Shown here one piece after another: positions 1 to 7,762 of a DNA stretch of 41,668 nucleotides. Numbering within the stretch: position 1 is the stretch's first letter; the number at the start of each line of letters is the position of its first letter. Under the pieces are notes generated by a model. That model ran no database searches. It worked only from the letters and a program-made list of their open reading frames with translations, and was not told the origin of the DNA. Source of the stretch: an uncultured Oscillospiraceae bacterium (GTDB taxonomy: Bacteria; Bacillota; Clostridia; Oscillospirales; Acutalibacteraceae); assembly GCA_900543525.1 (NCBI GenBank), contig UQRS01000005.1, forward strand, positions 1 to 41,668, written 5' to 3'. The position numbers and the translations under genes were made by a program.

Positions 1-10
1 GGGAAATATG

Positions 11-40
11 TTGCAAACCGTCCCTGATCTGGTGTATAAT
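11..40 (+). promoter_or_regulatory. Sigma-A-type promoter for the TSCPD gene
   Basis: The sequence shows a -35 TTGCAA (11-16) and a perfect -10 TATAAT (35-40) with an 18-base spacer. A 7-bp inverted repeat, GTCCCTG (20-26) and CAGGGAC (51-57), is centred on the -10 box and could be an operator; that is inference. The transcript would begin near 47 and lead into the TTG start at 154. Confidence 0.6.
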
Positions 41-88
41 ATCTTACGGACAGGGACAGCAGTCGCCTGTCATCAGAAACAGGAGACG

Positions 89-114
89 GACAAGCCGCTT
101 TGACAAGCCGCTTT
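89..114 (+). repeat. Perfect tandem duplication of a 13-mer in the leader
   Basis: GACAAGCCGCTTT occurs twice back to back (89-101 and 102-114) between the promoter and the first gene. It looks like a recent slippage duplication in the 5' untranslated region. No function is apparent. Confidence 0.85.
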
Positions 115-153
115 ATGCAGTCTGCCCCACTGTGAATGGGAGGTATAACCGGT

Positions 154-429
154 TTGAAATTCACATATAAAACAAAAGGGACTTGCTCCCGTTCGATCGA
201 AATGGAGATAGAGGACAACATTCTTCGGGATGTGCATTTTGAAGGGGGCTGCTCCGGCAATTTGCAGGGTATATCCAGCCTGATTAAAGGGCAGGACATC
301 GACTGGGTGATCGACCGGCTGAACGGCATCCATTGCGGAATGCGGCCGACCTCCTGCCCGGATCAGCTGGCGCAGGCGCTTCAGAAATACAAAGAGGAAC
401 ACACGGATCAGGTGATGAAAAGTGTTTGA
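154..429 (+). CDS. TSCPD-domain protein, TIGR03905-like
   Basis: Encodes 91 residues if translation starts at TTG 154, which has GGGAGGT at 138-144 nine bases upstream; an in-frame ATG at 136 lacks a ribosome binding site. The signature TSCPD lies at residues 66-70, with further cysteines at 11, 33 and 61. This matches the small stand-alone TSCPD family (TIGR03905) of anaerobic Firmicutes; the same domain occurs at the C-terminus of some ribonucleotide reductases. The cysteines suggest metal binding, but the function of the stand-alone proteins is not established. The next gene overlaps its stop, so the two are probably co-translated. Family assignment is confident; role is unknown. Confidence 0.85.
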   Translation: MKFTYKTKGTCSRSIEMEIEDNILRDVHFEGGCSGNLQGISSLIKGQDIDWVIDRLNGIHCGMRPTSCPDQLAQALQKYKEEHTDQVMKSV

Positions 430-967
430 CGACAGAGATATGAAAATCGCCGGAAGCCACCCTTCGCAGGAGATTCGGAAGCCCCCTTCGGAGGAGGCGC
501 TTTCCCCCGAGCTGCGGCAGGCTATGGCCGACGGCGATATCGAGCGGGCACGCCGCCTCGGCGAGCGGATGGCGGAGAAGCTTCTTGCCGCCGACAGGGG
601 GGAGAGCTTTGGCCTGCATGAAAGCGCCGACCTGTTGCAGCGGCGCAATCTGCTTGCCTTTACCGCCACGACCGGCTTTGACCGCTTCTGCAAAAACCGG
701 ACGGTTGCGGCGGTGGCCTACGGCGCTTTTTACGATTATGTGAAAAAGCGCAGTGAAAAGACCTACTTTGAAATGTCCGACACCGGCGTTTTTTCCTTCT
801 ACTACCTGGCGCTGCGGCGGGGCGGCGATGTCGAGCGCCGCATGGGGCAGACCTTCGCCATGCTCTGCGGCAAGGACGGCGACCCCGTTTATCAGGAGGT
901 GGGGGAGGCCGTTTATTGCAGCTTTTCGGCCGACATCCGGGCGGAGATTCGGGAGATGGGGCTGTAA
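422..967 (+). CDS. Conserved-looking protein of unknown function (181 aa)
   Basis: The reading frame begins with GTG 422, overlapping the end of the TSCPD gene by 8 bases, with AGGTGA at 409-414 as a plausible ribosome binding site; ATG 440 is an alternative start. The product is soluble, with no signal peptide or membrane segment. It has a charged helical N-terminal third and a C-terminal half with aromatic helices (around TGFDRFCKNRTVAAVAYGAF). I do not recognise a domain. Codon use matches its neighbours and the frame stays open over 546 bases. Overlap with the upstream gene suggests translational coupling and a shared role. Confidence 0.75.
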   Translation: MFDDRDMKIAGSHPSQEIRKPPSEEALSPELRQAMADGDIERARRLGERMAEKLLAADRGESFGLHESADLLQRRNLLAFTATTGFDRFCKNRTVAAVAYGAFYDYVKKRSEKTYFEMSDTGVFSFYYLALRRGGDVERRMGQTFAMLCGKDGDPVYQEVGEAVYCSFSADIRAEIREMGL

Positions 968-1271
968 CCCTTCCGAAAAAAAGGACGGCAGTTCTCTTTT
1001 TTTAATATGATTTTAATGTAAGCAAAACGCTGTGGAAGGTGCGAAGAGCAACCGCTTTCCACAGCGTTTTTATATTTTTCGTCCTCCACATGGCGTTTAT
1101 AAAAAATCGGTTTTGTGCAGAATTTTAAAAATTTTCGTCGATTTAAGCGGCGATTTCAAAAGAATTTGTAGCGCTTTCTTCCTTTTGGAATAGGATGAAG
1201 TAAGCGGCCGTCGGCAAGAGGCACTCACCGCCGGCGGCACAAAACGTTTCCAAAATGGGGAGGCTGGCAGT
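968..1271 (+). other. Intergenic region with terminator
   Basis: A stretch of 304 bases between two plus-strand genes. Its first third holds the terminator at 1024-1075. The rest is AT-rich and must contain the promoter of the next gene, but I find no convincing -35/-10 pair. GGGGAGG at 1257-1263 is the ribosome binding site of the gene starting at 1272. Confidence 0.7.
1024..1075 (+). terminator. Rho-independent terminator after the TSCPD gene pair
   Basis: AAAACGCTGTGGAA (1024-1037) pairs perfectly with TTCCACAGCGTTTT (1057-1070), and the 3' arm runs into a T-rich stretch. It closes the transcription unit ending at 967. Confidence 0.85.
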
Positions 1272-2351
1272 ATGTCCGGTTTAAATGCAATGCCGATGTT
1301 TTTTATGACTGCGCACAGGGGAGAGGGGACGCTCTCCCGCTTTCGGGAGGTGTATTCCGCCGAGGCGGGCTGGCGGGTTTATGTGCTGGAGGGCGGACAC
1401 AGCATGGCAAAATCCCTCTTTTTAAAACGCACAGCGCGGGAAATCTCCGACGCTGGCTCGGACGTGACCCTCTTTCCGGCGCTGGACGATCCAAAGTCGC
1501 TGGACGGCATCGCCGTGGAGGATAAGGGGGTTCTGCTGGTAAACGGAGAAGCGCTCGGAGATACCGCGCGTTATCCCGTCGTTTGTGAGACGGTGCTCTC
1601 CTTCGACGCATGTCTGGATGAAGCTATCCTGATGCCGTTCAAGCCCAAAATTGTTGAGGAGATGCAGTCGGCCCGTTCCATGCGGCGGCGGGCGGACAAA
1701 TATTTCGGCGCGGCGGCCGCGCTGCTGCGGGATAATATGGAGACAGAGCTTTCCTGCACCGACGCGGCCAAGGCGGAGAGATACGCCGGGCACCTGTTCG
1801 CAAGGCTGCTGCAGGCGGCGCCCGAGGCGGACTCTGCGTTTGGAAAAACGCAGCAGCGCTTTTTAAGCGGCGTTACGCCGCAGGGTGTGGTCACCTATCA
1901 TTCCACCGTCCAAAAGCTCTGCCAAAGGGTGTACAGCTTTTCGGATGCCTGCGGCGCTGTTTCCGATCGGATTCTGCAGCTTCTTGCAAAGAAGGCGGAG
2001 GAGGCGGGGATTCCGGCGGTGCGCTGCCCCTGTCCGCTGCTTTCCGGGAAAACGGAGCATTTGCTGCTGCCCGGCCTCGGCGTTGGATTTGTGAGCGCCA
2101 ACCGCTTTCTGGGAGAGATGGAGTGCAGCCGAACCGTGCACGCCCGGAGATTCACCGACCCGCAGGCCATGCGCGCCCACCGGCAGCGAATCAGCTTCAA
2201 CCGCCGGGCAGCGCGGGAGCTTCTGGACAGCGGAATTCTGCTGCTTTCCTCCGCCGCGGCAGAAGTAGAGCGGGTCAACGGATACTACGCCGCCGCGACC
2301 GATTTCGACCTGGTGGAGGAGATGCGGCGCGATCTTTTGCAAAAAATCTGA
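1272..2351 (+). CDS. PRK06851-like duplicated P-loop NTPase with degraded nucleotide-binding loops
   Basis: 359 residues, the usual size of the PRK06851 family, which consists of two tandem P-loop NTPase-like halves. The first half can be aligned around VYVLEGGHSMAKSLFLKR (38-55), followed by a segment like the family's SLDG block. The second half starts near GVTPQGVVTYHSTVQKL and carries the family-like PLLSGKTEHLLLPGLGVGF. In the first half the Walker A loop G-x4-G-K-S has become G-x4-A-K-S, keeping K47 and S48. In the second half the loop reads SDACGAVSD, with the lysine and both glycines gone. Nucleotide binding is therefore doubtful, at least in the second half. The strong site GGGGAGG (1257-1263) supports the ATG start. 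Family assignment is from memory of motif order. Confidence 0.65.
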   Translation: MSGLNAMPMFFMTAHRGEGTLSRFREVYSAEAGWRVYVLEGGHSMAKSLFLKRTAREISDAGSDVTLFPALDDPKSLDGIAVEDKGVLLVNGEALGDTARYPVVCETVLSFDACLDEAILMPFKPKIVEEMQSARSMRRRADKYFGAAAALLRDNMETELSCTDAAKAERYAGHLFARLLQAAPEADSAFGKTQQRFLSGVTPQGVVTYHSTVQKLCQRVYSFSDACGAVSDRILQLLAKKAEEAGIPAVRCPCPLLSGKTEHLLLPGLGVGFVSANRFLGEMECSRTVHARRFTDPQAMRAHRQRISFNRRAARELLDSGILLLSSAAAEVERVNGYYAAATDFDLVEEMRRDLLQKI

Positions 2352-2521
2352 AAAAGAAAACAGGCGGCCGGCGAAATATCCGGTCGCTTTTCCTGTAGAG
2401 TTGCGAAAGAGCTCCGCTCTCATAATTCCACTTTACAAATGGGCAAAGACCTCCCCATAAAAATGCACAAAAAGAGACGGAGATGTTTTCATTATTAGTC
2501 AGTTTTTGAAATAAAAAACTA

Positions 2522-2549
2522 TTGATTTTTTAAAAGATAGTGTTAAAAT
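2522..2549 (+). promoter_or_regulatory. Extended -10 promoter of the V-ATPase operon
   Basis: TTGATT (2522-2527), a 16-base spacer and TAAAAT (2544-2549) preceded by TG at 2541-2542, giving an extended -10 element. The region is strongly AT-rich against the GC-rich background. Transcription would start near 2556, about 64 bases before the first V-ATPase gene. Confidence 0.7.
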
Positions 2550-2619
2550 AATAACAACCAAATCAGGTAGTGTTACTTGATACCGAATTGGAAATCTGTT
2601 TGGAAAGGAGGCGACCCGA

Positions 2620-2973
2620 ATGGACGAAAAAAAGACCGCGGTAACCGAGACGCCGGCCGAGTTGCAGGAGGTCATTCAGCGTATTCTGGACACCGACGCC
2701 GAGGCCAAGAAAATCACGCTGGAAGCCAACAATCTGCGGGAGAAGACCGAGCAGAGCCTGGCACTGAAGAAGGCCGAGCTGCGGGAAAACTATCTGAACA
2801 AGGCGCGGCGCCGCATCGAGCAGATGAAGAAGGAGGAGGCGGCTCTGGCCGAGGAGGCGATCGCCGTCGCCGAGAACGCACATAAGCAGGAGCTTGATCT
2901 GCTGGAGCAGCAGTATGCCGCACATAAAGAAACCTGGACGGATGAAATCTTCCGGTGGATCGTTTCTCAGTAA
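2620..2973 (+). CDS. ntpF: V-type ATPase subunit G/H (peripheral stalk)
   Basis: 117 residues, almost entirely charged helix with heptad-like spacing (residues about 15-100), as expected of the small coiled-coil subunit that pairs with subunit E to form the peripheral stalk of prokaryotic V/A-type ATPases. AAAGGAGG at about 2602-2609 precedes the ATG. It is the first gene of the nine-gene operon, the position held by NtpF in other Firmicutes. Sequence conservation in this subunit is low, so the assignment rests on coiled-coil character, length and position. Confidence 0.85.
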   Translation: MDEKKTAVTETPAELQEVIQRILDTDAEAKKITLEANNLREKTEQSLALKKAELRENYLNKARRRIEQMKKEEAALAEEAIAVAENAHKQELDLLEQQYAAHKETWTDEIFRWIVSQ

Positions 2974-3065
2974 CACTTTCTTTCGCACCCCGGTTTATAC
3001 CCCCGCCGTCCGCAAAAGAAGGATAGGCTTCGGGTCGTGAAAAATCAAAAAGGCAGGTGAGATAT

Positions 3066-4124
3066 TTGCTTGCACAACAGGCCTCCAACGCCATATTGGC
3101 CAAAACCCGCGCAAAGTACGGGCGGCGCCTGACGCCGAAGAACTACCGCGATATGGTGCAGCTTGGCAGTGTAGCCGACGTGGCGGTATACCTTAAAAAT
3201 TACACAAGGTTTTCCGATTCTCTTTCCGGCTTGCAGGAAGCGGCCGTACATAGAGGAAATCTGGAAAAGCTGCTGTTTGCCAGCAATATCGCTGACATCA
3301 AGTCGCTTTGCCATTTTGAACGTTCGGTGGGCGAGCATCTTTTTGAATACGTCGTGCAATCGGCCGAGAATGACGAGTTGATCAACTTTGTCCGGCTGCT
3401 TGCTGCCAGCCGGCCGGAGGATTACCTCCTCGACCTGTCCAGCACGGTCAACGGCTTCTCGCACATTGATTTTATGCGGCTCTCCAAGGTTCGCACCTTC
3501 TGGGAGCTGGTGGAAGCCCTCAGCCGCACCCGCTACGGAAAAATCTTCCGAAGCTTTCCGGCCTCTCCGACCGGCGTGCCGGATGTCACCATGATTGAAG
3601 CGACGCTGGATAAGGAGCTTTACCGCAGCACCTTTGAGATGTTCCGCGACTCCTTCCACGGCGACACCCGCAAGGAGCTGGAGCTGCTGCTGGGCGTGCA
3701 GGGCGAGCTGCTGAATCTCCGCCGCATCTATCGCTCCAAAAAATATTACGGAACCAGCCCCGAGCTGCTCCGGGCGCAGATGGTCAGCGCCTCGGCACAT
3801 ATTTCGCATCGAAATCTGGAAAAGATGCTGTATGCCGACACCCCGCGGGAGATTGAGGAGATTTTGAAAACCACCTGGTACAGAAAATATCTGAACCAGT
3901 ATGATATAGAAAATATCGACTATTTCGCCGATTGTGTTCTGCAGGATCTCTGCAACCGCAAGATCCGGATGTCTACCCATCCGGCGGTCGTCATGTTCTG
4001 CTACATTATCCACACGGTGAATGAAACCGAAAATATCACGAATATCATTGAAGGCGTGCGCTATGGCGTCGGGCCGGATGAAATCAGCTCCATGCTGATC
4101 CGGTTCGATCGGGAAGGGGGATGA
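3066..4124 (+). CDS. ntpC: V-type ATPase subunit C (AC39-like socket subunit)
   Basis: 352 residues if started at TTG 3066, which is served by AGGTGA (3055-3060) at a 5-base spacing; GTG 3057 in the same frame is the alternative but has a poor ribosome binding site. The protein is all-helical with repeated units beginning YGRRLTPKNYRDM, consistent with the vATP-synt_AC39 family, which seats the central shaft D/F on the membrane K ring. It ends 4 bases before the subunit I start, implying translational coupling. The 92-base gap upstream carries no obvious terminator. Confidence 0.9.
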   Translation: MLAQQASNAILAKTRAKYGRRLTPKNYRDMVQLGSVADVAVYLKNYTRFSDSLSGLQEAAVHRGNLEKLLFASNIADIKSLCHFERSVGEHLFEYVVQSAENDELINFVRLLAASRPEDYLLDLSSTVNGFSHIDFMRLSKVRTFWELVEALSRTRYGKIFRSFPASPTGVPDVTMIEATLDKELYRSTFEMFRDSFHGDTRKELELLLGVQGELLNLRRIYRSKKYYGTSPELLRAQMVSASAHISHRNLEKMLYADTPREIEEILKTTWYRKYLNQYDIENIDYFADCVLQDLCNRKIRMSTHPAVVMFCYIIHTVNETENITNIIEGVRYGVGPDEISSMLIRFDREGG

Positions 4125-4128
4125 TCCG

Positions 4129-6051
4129 GTGTCTGCGCAAAGCATGAAAATGGTCAGCATGATCGGGGAATACGATAAGCTGAACGAAACGGTGGAGGCC
4201 TGCATCAAGACCGGCTGCTTTCAGCCGGAGCATACCTCCGATCTGGTGGAAAACATCAAGGGCTTTTTTCACATCAATGACGAAAACCCCTTTTCGGGCA
4301 TGCTGCATCGCCTGAATGAGATTTTTGAATCAGCCGGAATCGAGCCGGAGATTATCCTTTCGGATGAGAAGGTCTCGGATGAAGAGGCAGAGCGGTTTAT
4401 CGACCTGCTGGACAACCGGTTGAAGGAAGTACAGCAAAAAAGGCAGGAGCTTACCCGCCGGATCGAGCAGATTCACACCGACCTCTCCAATCTGGAGCGC
4501 TTTGACGGCATTAAGGTCAACCTCCGTTCCGCCTTTTCGGCCGAGTTTGTCAAGGTTCGCTTTGGCAAAATCCCGATCGACGGGTATGAGAAGCTACCGG
4601 CCTATCAAAGCAATCCCTATGTTATGTTTTTCCCCTGCTCGAGCGACGAGAACTATTACTGGGGCATGTATCTCGCCCCGGTGGACGAGAGCCGGGAGGT
4701 TGACCGGATTTTCGCCTCGCTCTTTTTTGAGCGGCTGCGCCTGCCCGCCTCGACCGGCACGCCGCATGAGGCGATTGATTACCTCAAGTCCGAGCTGGCC
4801 GAGTGCGAACGCCAGCTCAAGATACAGGATGACCTGATCGACGGCTATTTCACCGGGCAGAGGGAAGAGTGCATGAAGCTGTACACCTTTGTCAAGTCGG
4901 GGTACGACGCGTATGAGATCCGGCGTTATGCCACCCGCTATCGCAACTCCTTCCTGCTGGTCGGCTGGGTGCCGGAGGCGGACTATCCCGCCTTTGCGGC
5001 TGCGCTTGGCAAAATTGAAGGGCTGGAGATTCGGAACGAACGTCCCGACCTGCGCTCCGAGCGCCTGAAGCCGCCGACCAAGATGAAAAATCCGCGCATC
5101 TTCCGGCCGTTCGAATATTATGTCGAGATGTACGGCGTCCCGAATTATCGGGAGATTGACCCGACCGTCTTTGTAGCCATTACCTACTGCCTGCTGTTCG
5201 GGATCATGTTCGCCGATGTGGGGCAGGGAATCGTCCTTGCCATTGCCGGCCTTATCATGTATAAGAAGATGAAGATGCCGATCGGCAAGATACTTGTCCC
5301 GTGCGGCGTGGCCGGTACGCTGGGCGGTCTCGTGTTCGGAAGCTTTTTCGGCTTCGAGCATGCGCTCGACCCGCTTTACCACGCCATCGGATTTGCCGAA
5401 AAGCCGATCGACGTTATGGAGTCGGCGACCACCCTGCTTGGGTTTTCCATCGCGCTCGGCGTGGTGCTGATCATTCTCGCCATGTGCCTGAACGTTTACT
5501 CCTGCTTCAAGCAGCGAAAGCCGGCCGACGCCATCTTCGGACACAACGGCCTGGCGGGAATCCTCTTCTTCGTCAGCATTCTGGCGGTGGTGTGCAGCAT
5601 GGCCTTCGGACTGAATCTGCCGATCCTGCCGATTGTGCTGGGCGGCTGCGTGGTTCCGATTATCCTGATTTTCCTCAAGAATATTCTCGCCAACCTGATG
5701 GCCGGCAAGAAAGCCTTGTCCGGCAGTGTCGGCGACTATATCATCGAGAATTTCTTCGAGCTGTTTGAGGTTATTTTGAGCTATATCACCAACACCCTCA
5801 GCTTCCTGCGGGTCGGCGCTTTCGTCCTGGTGCATGCGGTTATGATGATGGTTTTCTTCTCACTGGCCGACATGACGGGGGGCGGCGTGTTCTACGTCGT
5901 GATTGTCGTTTTCGGAAACGCCTTTGTCACCCTGCTGGAGGGGCTTCTTGTAAATATTCAGGTTTTGCGTTTGGAATTTTACGAGATGTTCTCCCGCTTT
6001 TACATCGGAGAAGGCGTCCCCTTCGAGCCTGTCCGTATTCAGGCGAAATAA
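4129..6051 (+). CDS. ntpI: V-type ATPase subunit I (membrane stator)
   Basis: 640 residues from GTG 4129, with a purine-rich site (about 4113-4121) overlapping the end of subunit C. Residues 1 to about 340 are soluble and include coiled coil, for example near KEVQQKRQELTRRIEQIHTD. The C-terminal half carries about seven to eight membrane segments starting near FVAITYCLLFGIMFADVGQG. R561 in the segment SYITNTLSFLRVGAF sits where the essential stator arginine that works against the K-ring glutamate is expected. This subunit forms the ion half-channels and anchors the peripheral stalks. Length is usual for bacterial NtpI. Confidence 0.95.
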   Translation: MSAQSMKMVSMIGEYDKLNETVEACIKTGCFQPEHTSDLVENIKGFFHINDENPFSGMLHRLNEIFESAGIEPEIILSDEKVSDEEAERFIDLLDNRLKEVQQKRQELTRRIEQIHTDLSNLERFDGIKVNLRSAFSAEFVKVRFGKIPIDGYEKLPAYQSNPYVMFFPCSSDENYYWGMYLAPVDESREVDRIFASLFFERLRLPASTGTPHEAIDYLKSELAECERQLKIQDDLIDGYFTGQREECMKLYTFVKSGYDAYEIRRYATRYRNSFLLVGWVPEADYPAFAAALGKIEGLEIRNERPDLRSERLKPPTKMKNPRIFRPFEYYVEMYGVPNYREIDPTVFVAITYCLLFGIMFADVGQGIVLAIAGLIMYKKMKMPIGKILVPCGVAGTLGGLVFGSFFGFEHALDPLYHAIGFAEKPIDVMESATTLLGFSIALGVVLIILAMCLNVYSCFKQRKPADAIFGHNGLAGILFFVSILAVVCSMAFGLNLPILPIVLGGCVVPIILIFLKNILANLMAGKKALSGSVGDYIIENFFELFEVILSYITNTLSFLRVGAFVLVHAVMMMVFFSLADMTGGGVFYVVIVVFGNAFVTLLEGLLVNIQVLRLEFYEMFSRFYIGEGVPFEPVRIQAK

Positions 6052-6167
6052 CCTGCAACCGGCGTTTTGGCGCAAAGAGCCTGTAAATAGAAAAAGCGGT
6101 TTTCCGCCGCCGCACAGGGCGGAGCCGTCCAACATAACTTTCTTTGTGCGGAGAATGGAGAATGAAA

Positions 6168-6656
6168 ATGAACACGATTTTAATGATCCTCTGCTTCCTA
6201 CTTCCGGTTGCCGCGCTGACCGTTTCTGTCGCCGTCGGCAAACGCACCCTGCGCGTAACCAAGAGTGCGCGCAAAGCCTTTTCCCGGCATTTCCTCGCTT
6301 TTGTAATGGCCATGGTGCTCTGCCTGGCCTTCACGGTTCTCGCCTCTGCGGAGACGGCTCCGGCCGACGCGTCGGAGGCTGCAACGACCGCTCTTGCGGC
6401 TTCGACTGATTCCGGCGCCGGAATTGCAACCGGCCTCGGCTTTATCGGCGCCGCAATCGCCATCGGCCTCTCGGCCCTCGGCGCCGGCCTCGCGCTGGCT
6501 GCGGGTGCGCCGGCCGCTATCGGCGCCGTGTCGGAGGATCCGAAGTCCTTCGGTAAATCCATGATCTTCGTCGTTCTGGGCGAGGCGCTGGCTATCTACG
6601 GCTTCATCATCGCCTTCTTCATCATCCTGAAAATTCCGAACCTCCCGACGCTGTAA
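6168..6656 (+). CDS. ntpK: V-type ATPase subunit K (rotor ring proteolipid) with long N-terminal extension
   Basis: 162 residues from ATG 6168, which has GGAG (6157-6160) seven bases upstream; ATG 6162 is too close to that site. Residues 86-154 form a standard two-helix c-subunit hairpin with the ion-binding glutamate E139 in VVLGEALAIYG. Ahead of it lie about 85 extra residues: a membrane segment (2-24), a basic linker (25-41), then a second hydrophobic segment (42-61) ending VLASAE, which resembles a signal peptidase I site, and an Ala/Thr-rich stretch. The mature ring subunit may thus begin near residue 62. No glutamine in the first ring helix and no Ser/Thr after E139 are seen, so the usual sodium ligands are not evident; proton coupling is inferred weakly. 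Confidence 0.9.
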   Translation: MNTILMILCFLLPVAALTVSVAVGKRTLRVTKSARKAFSRHFLAFVMAMVLCLAFTVLASAETAPADASEAATTALAASTDSGAGIATGLGFIGAAIAIGLSALGAGLALAAGAPAAIGAVSEDPKSFGKSMIFVVLGEALAIYGFIIAFFIILKIPNLPTL

Positions 6657-6694
6657 GTCGGACTTCATCTTGATTTGAAAAGGGGGTGCGCAGC

Positions 6695-7003
6695 ATGCGT
6701 TTTATGCTGATCAGCAACAATCACGATACCGCGGTAGGCATGCGTCTGGCCGGGATCGACGGAGTTGTCGCCCACACCGGAGAAGAGGTAGAGGCGGCGC
6801 TCGACAAGGCCATAGCAACCGAGGATATCGGTATCGTTCTGATGACCGAGGGGCTGAGTGAGCTTTGCCCCGATCGGGTGTACGATATAAAACTGAATGC
6901 CCGCCGCCCCCTGATCGTGGAGATTCCCGATCGTCACGCCGACGGACGGAGTGAAAACTCCATATCCCGCTATGTGCGGGAGGCCATCGGGGTCAAAATT
7001 TAA
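6695..7003 (+). CDS. ntpG: V-type ATPase subunit F (central shaft)
   Basis: 102 residues from ATG 6695, eight bases after AGGGGG (6681-6686); GTG 6686 overlaps that site and is unlikely. The fold signature is a small CheY-like alpha/beta protein: MRFMLISNNHDTAVGMRLAG at the start, a central hydrophobic strand IGIVLMTEGL, then PLIVEIPDR. This matches subunit F, which binds subunit D to complete the rotor shaft and influences catalysis. It follows the ring subunit by 38 bases within the same operon. The E. hirae name for this subunit is NtpG. Confidence 0.9.
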   Translation: MRFMLISNNHDTAVGMRLAGIDGVVAHTGEEVEAALDKAIATEDIGIVLMTEGLSELCPDRVYDIKLNARRPLIVEIPDRHADGRSENSISRYVREAIGVKI

Positions 7004-7033
7004 TTTTGCTTTGAACAAAGGAGGGGAAACGCT

Positions 7034-7642
7034 TTGCCACAGGATGAGAGAGTCAGCAAATTCATTGCTGCGATAACCCGGGAAGCGGAAGAAAAACGCT
7101 CGGCAATCGAAGAGGAAACAAGAGCTTTTGTAGATGCCGAGATGAACAAGGCCGAAATGGACGCGCTGAATGAAAGCTACAATATGATTCAGCGGGCCGG
7201 CGCTTCCATCCGTTCCGACGCCGGCGCCCGTATATCGGCCGGCAAGCTGGAAAGTCGCAGGCAGTTTCTTCTCCGCCGGGAGGAAATTGTATCCGAGCTT
7301 TTGGATGCAGTGGCTGTCCGGCTGAAAAAATATACCGATACAAAAGAGTATGCCGATCTGCTTGAGCGGTCGGCCAAAGCTGCCGCCCTGCTGTTCCCGA
7401 AAGGGTTCACAGCCTTTTTAAGGCCGGCGGATATGCGGCTCGCCGATCGGGTGAAAACGGCGGCGGACGGCCTTTGCACCGTGGCGGAGGATCCGTCCAT
7501 AAAGCTTGGCGGGCTTCGGTTCAGCGATTCGGAGGGCTTCCGGATGGCGGACGATACGCTCGATGCGCGACTCAGAGACGGCCGCGACTGGTTTATGAAG
7601 CATTCCGGCCTGACGGTAGGTCAGGCTGCCGATACGAACTGA
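7034..7642 (+). CDS. ntpE: V-type ATPase subunit E (peripheral stalk)
   Basis: 202 residues from TTG 7034, preceded by the strong site AAAGGAGGGG ending at 7026. The N-terminal half is a charged helix (about residues 1-95) that would form coiled coil with subunit G/H. The C-terminal half is a mixed alpha/beta domain that caps the catalytic A3B3 head, including LGGLRFSDSEGFRMADDTLDARL, shown here as a short guide to the region near the C-terminus. Length and position are typical of NtpE. A hairpin (7642-7667) directly after the stop separates this gene from subunit A. Confidence 0.9.
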   Translation: MPQDERVSKFIAAITREAEEKRSAIEEETRAFVDAEMNKAEMDALNESYNMIQRAGASIRSDAGARISAGKLESRRQFLLRREEIVSELLDAVAVRLKKYTDTKEYADLLERSAKAAALLFPKGFTAFLRPADMRLADRVKTAADGLCTVAEDPSIKLGGLRFSDSEGFRMADDTLDARLRDGRDWFMKHSGLTVGQAADTN

Positions 7643-7667
7643 AAAAAGGGGAAGAGTCCTCTTTTTT
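7642..7667 (+). terminator. Possible attenuating hairpin between subunits E and A
   Basis: AAAAAAGGGG (7642-7651) can pair with CCTCTTTTTT (7658-7667) across a 6-base loop, with one G-T pair. The 3' arm is itself T-rich, so it could act as a weak terminator or as an mRNA stability element inside the operon. Function is inferred. Confidence 0.4.
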
Positions 7668-7762
7668 AAAAGGCGGCGTTTTTCTTTTGAGGAAGCGTTA
7701 TCTTCCGATTTGAGCCGCATCGGCAAAAATTTCCGTTTGGCAGGAAAGGACTGGTCATCATT

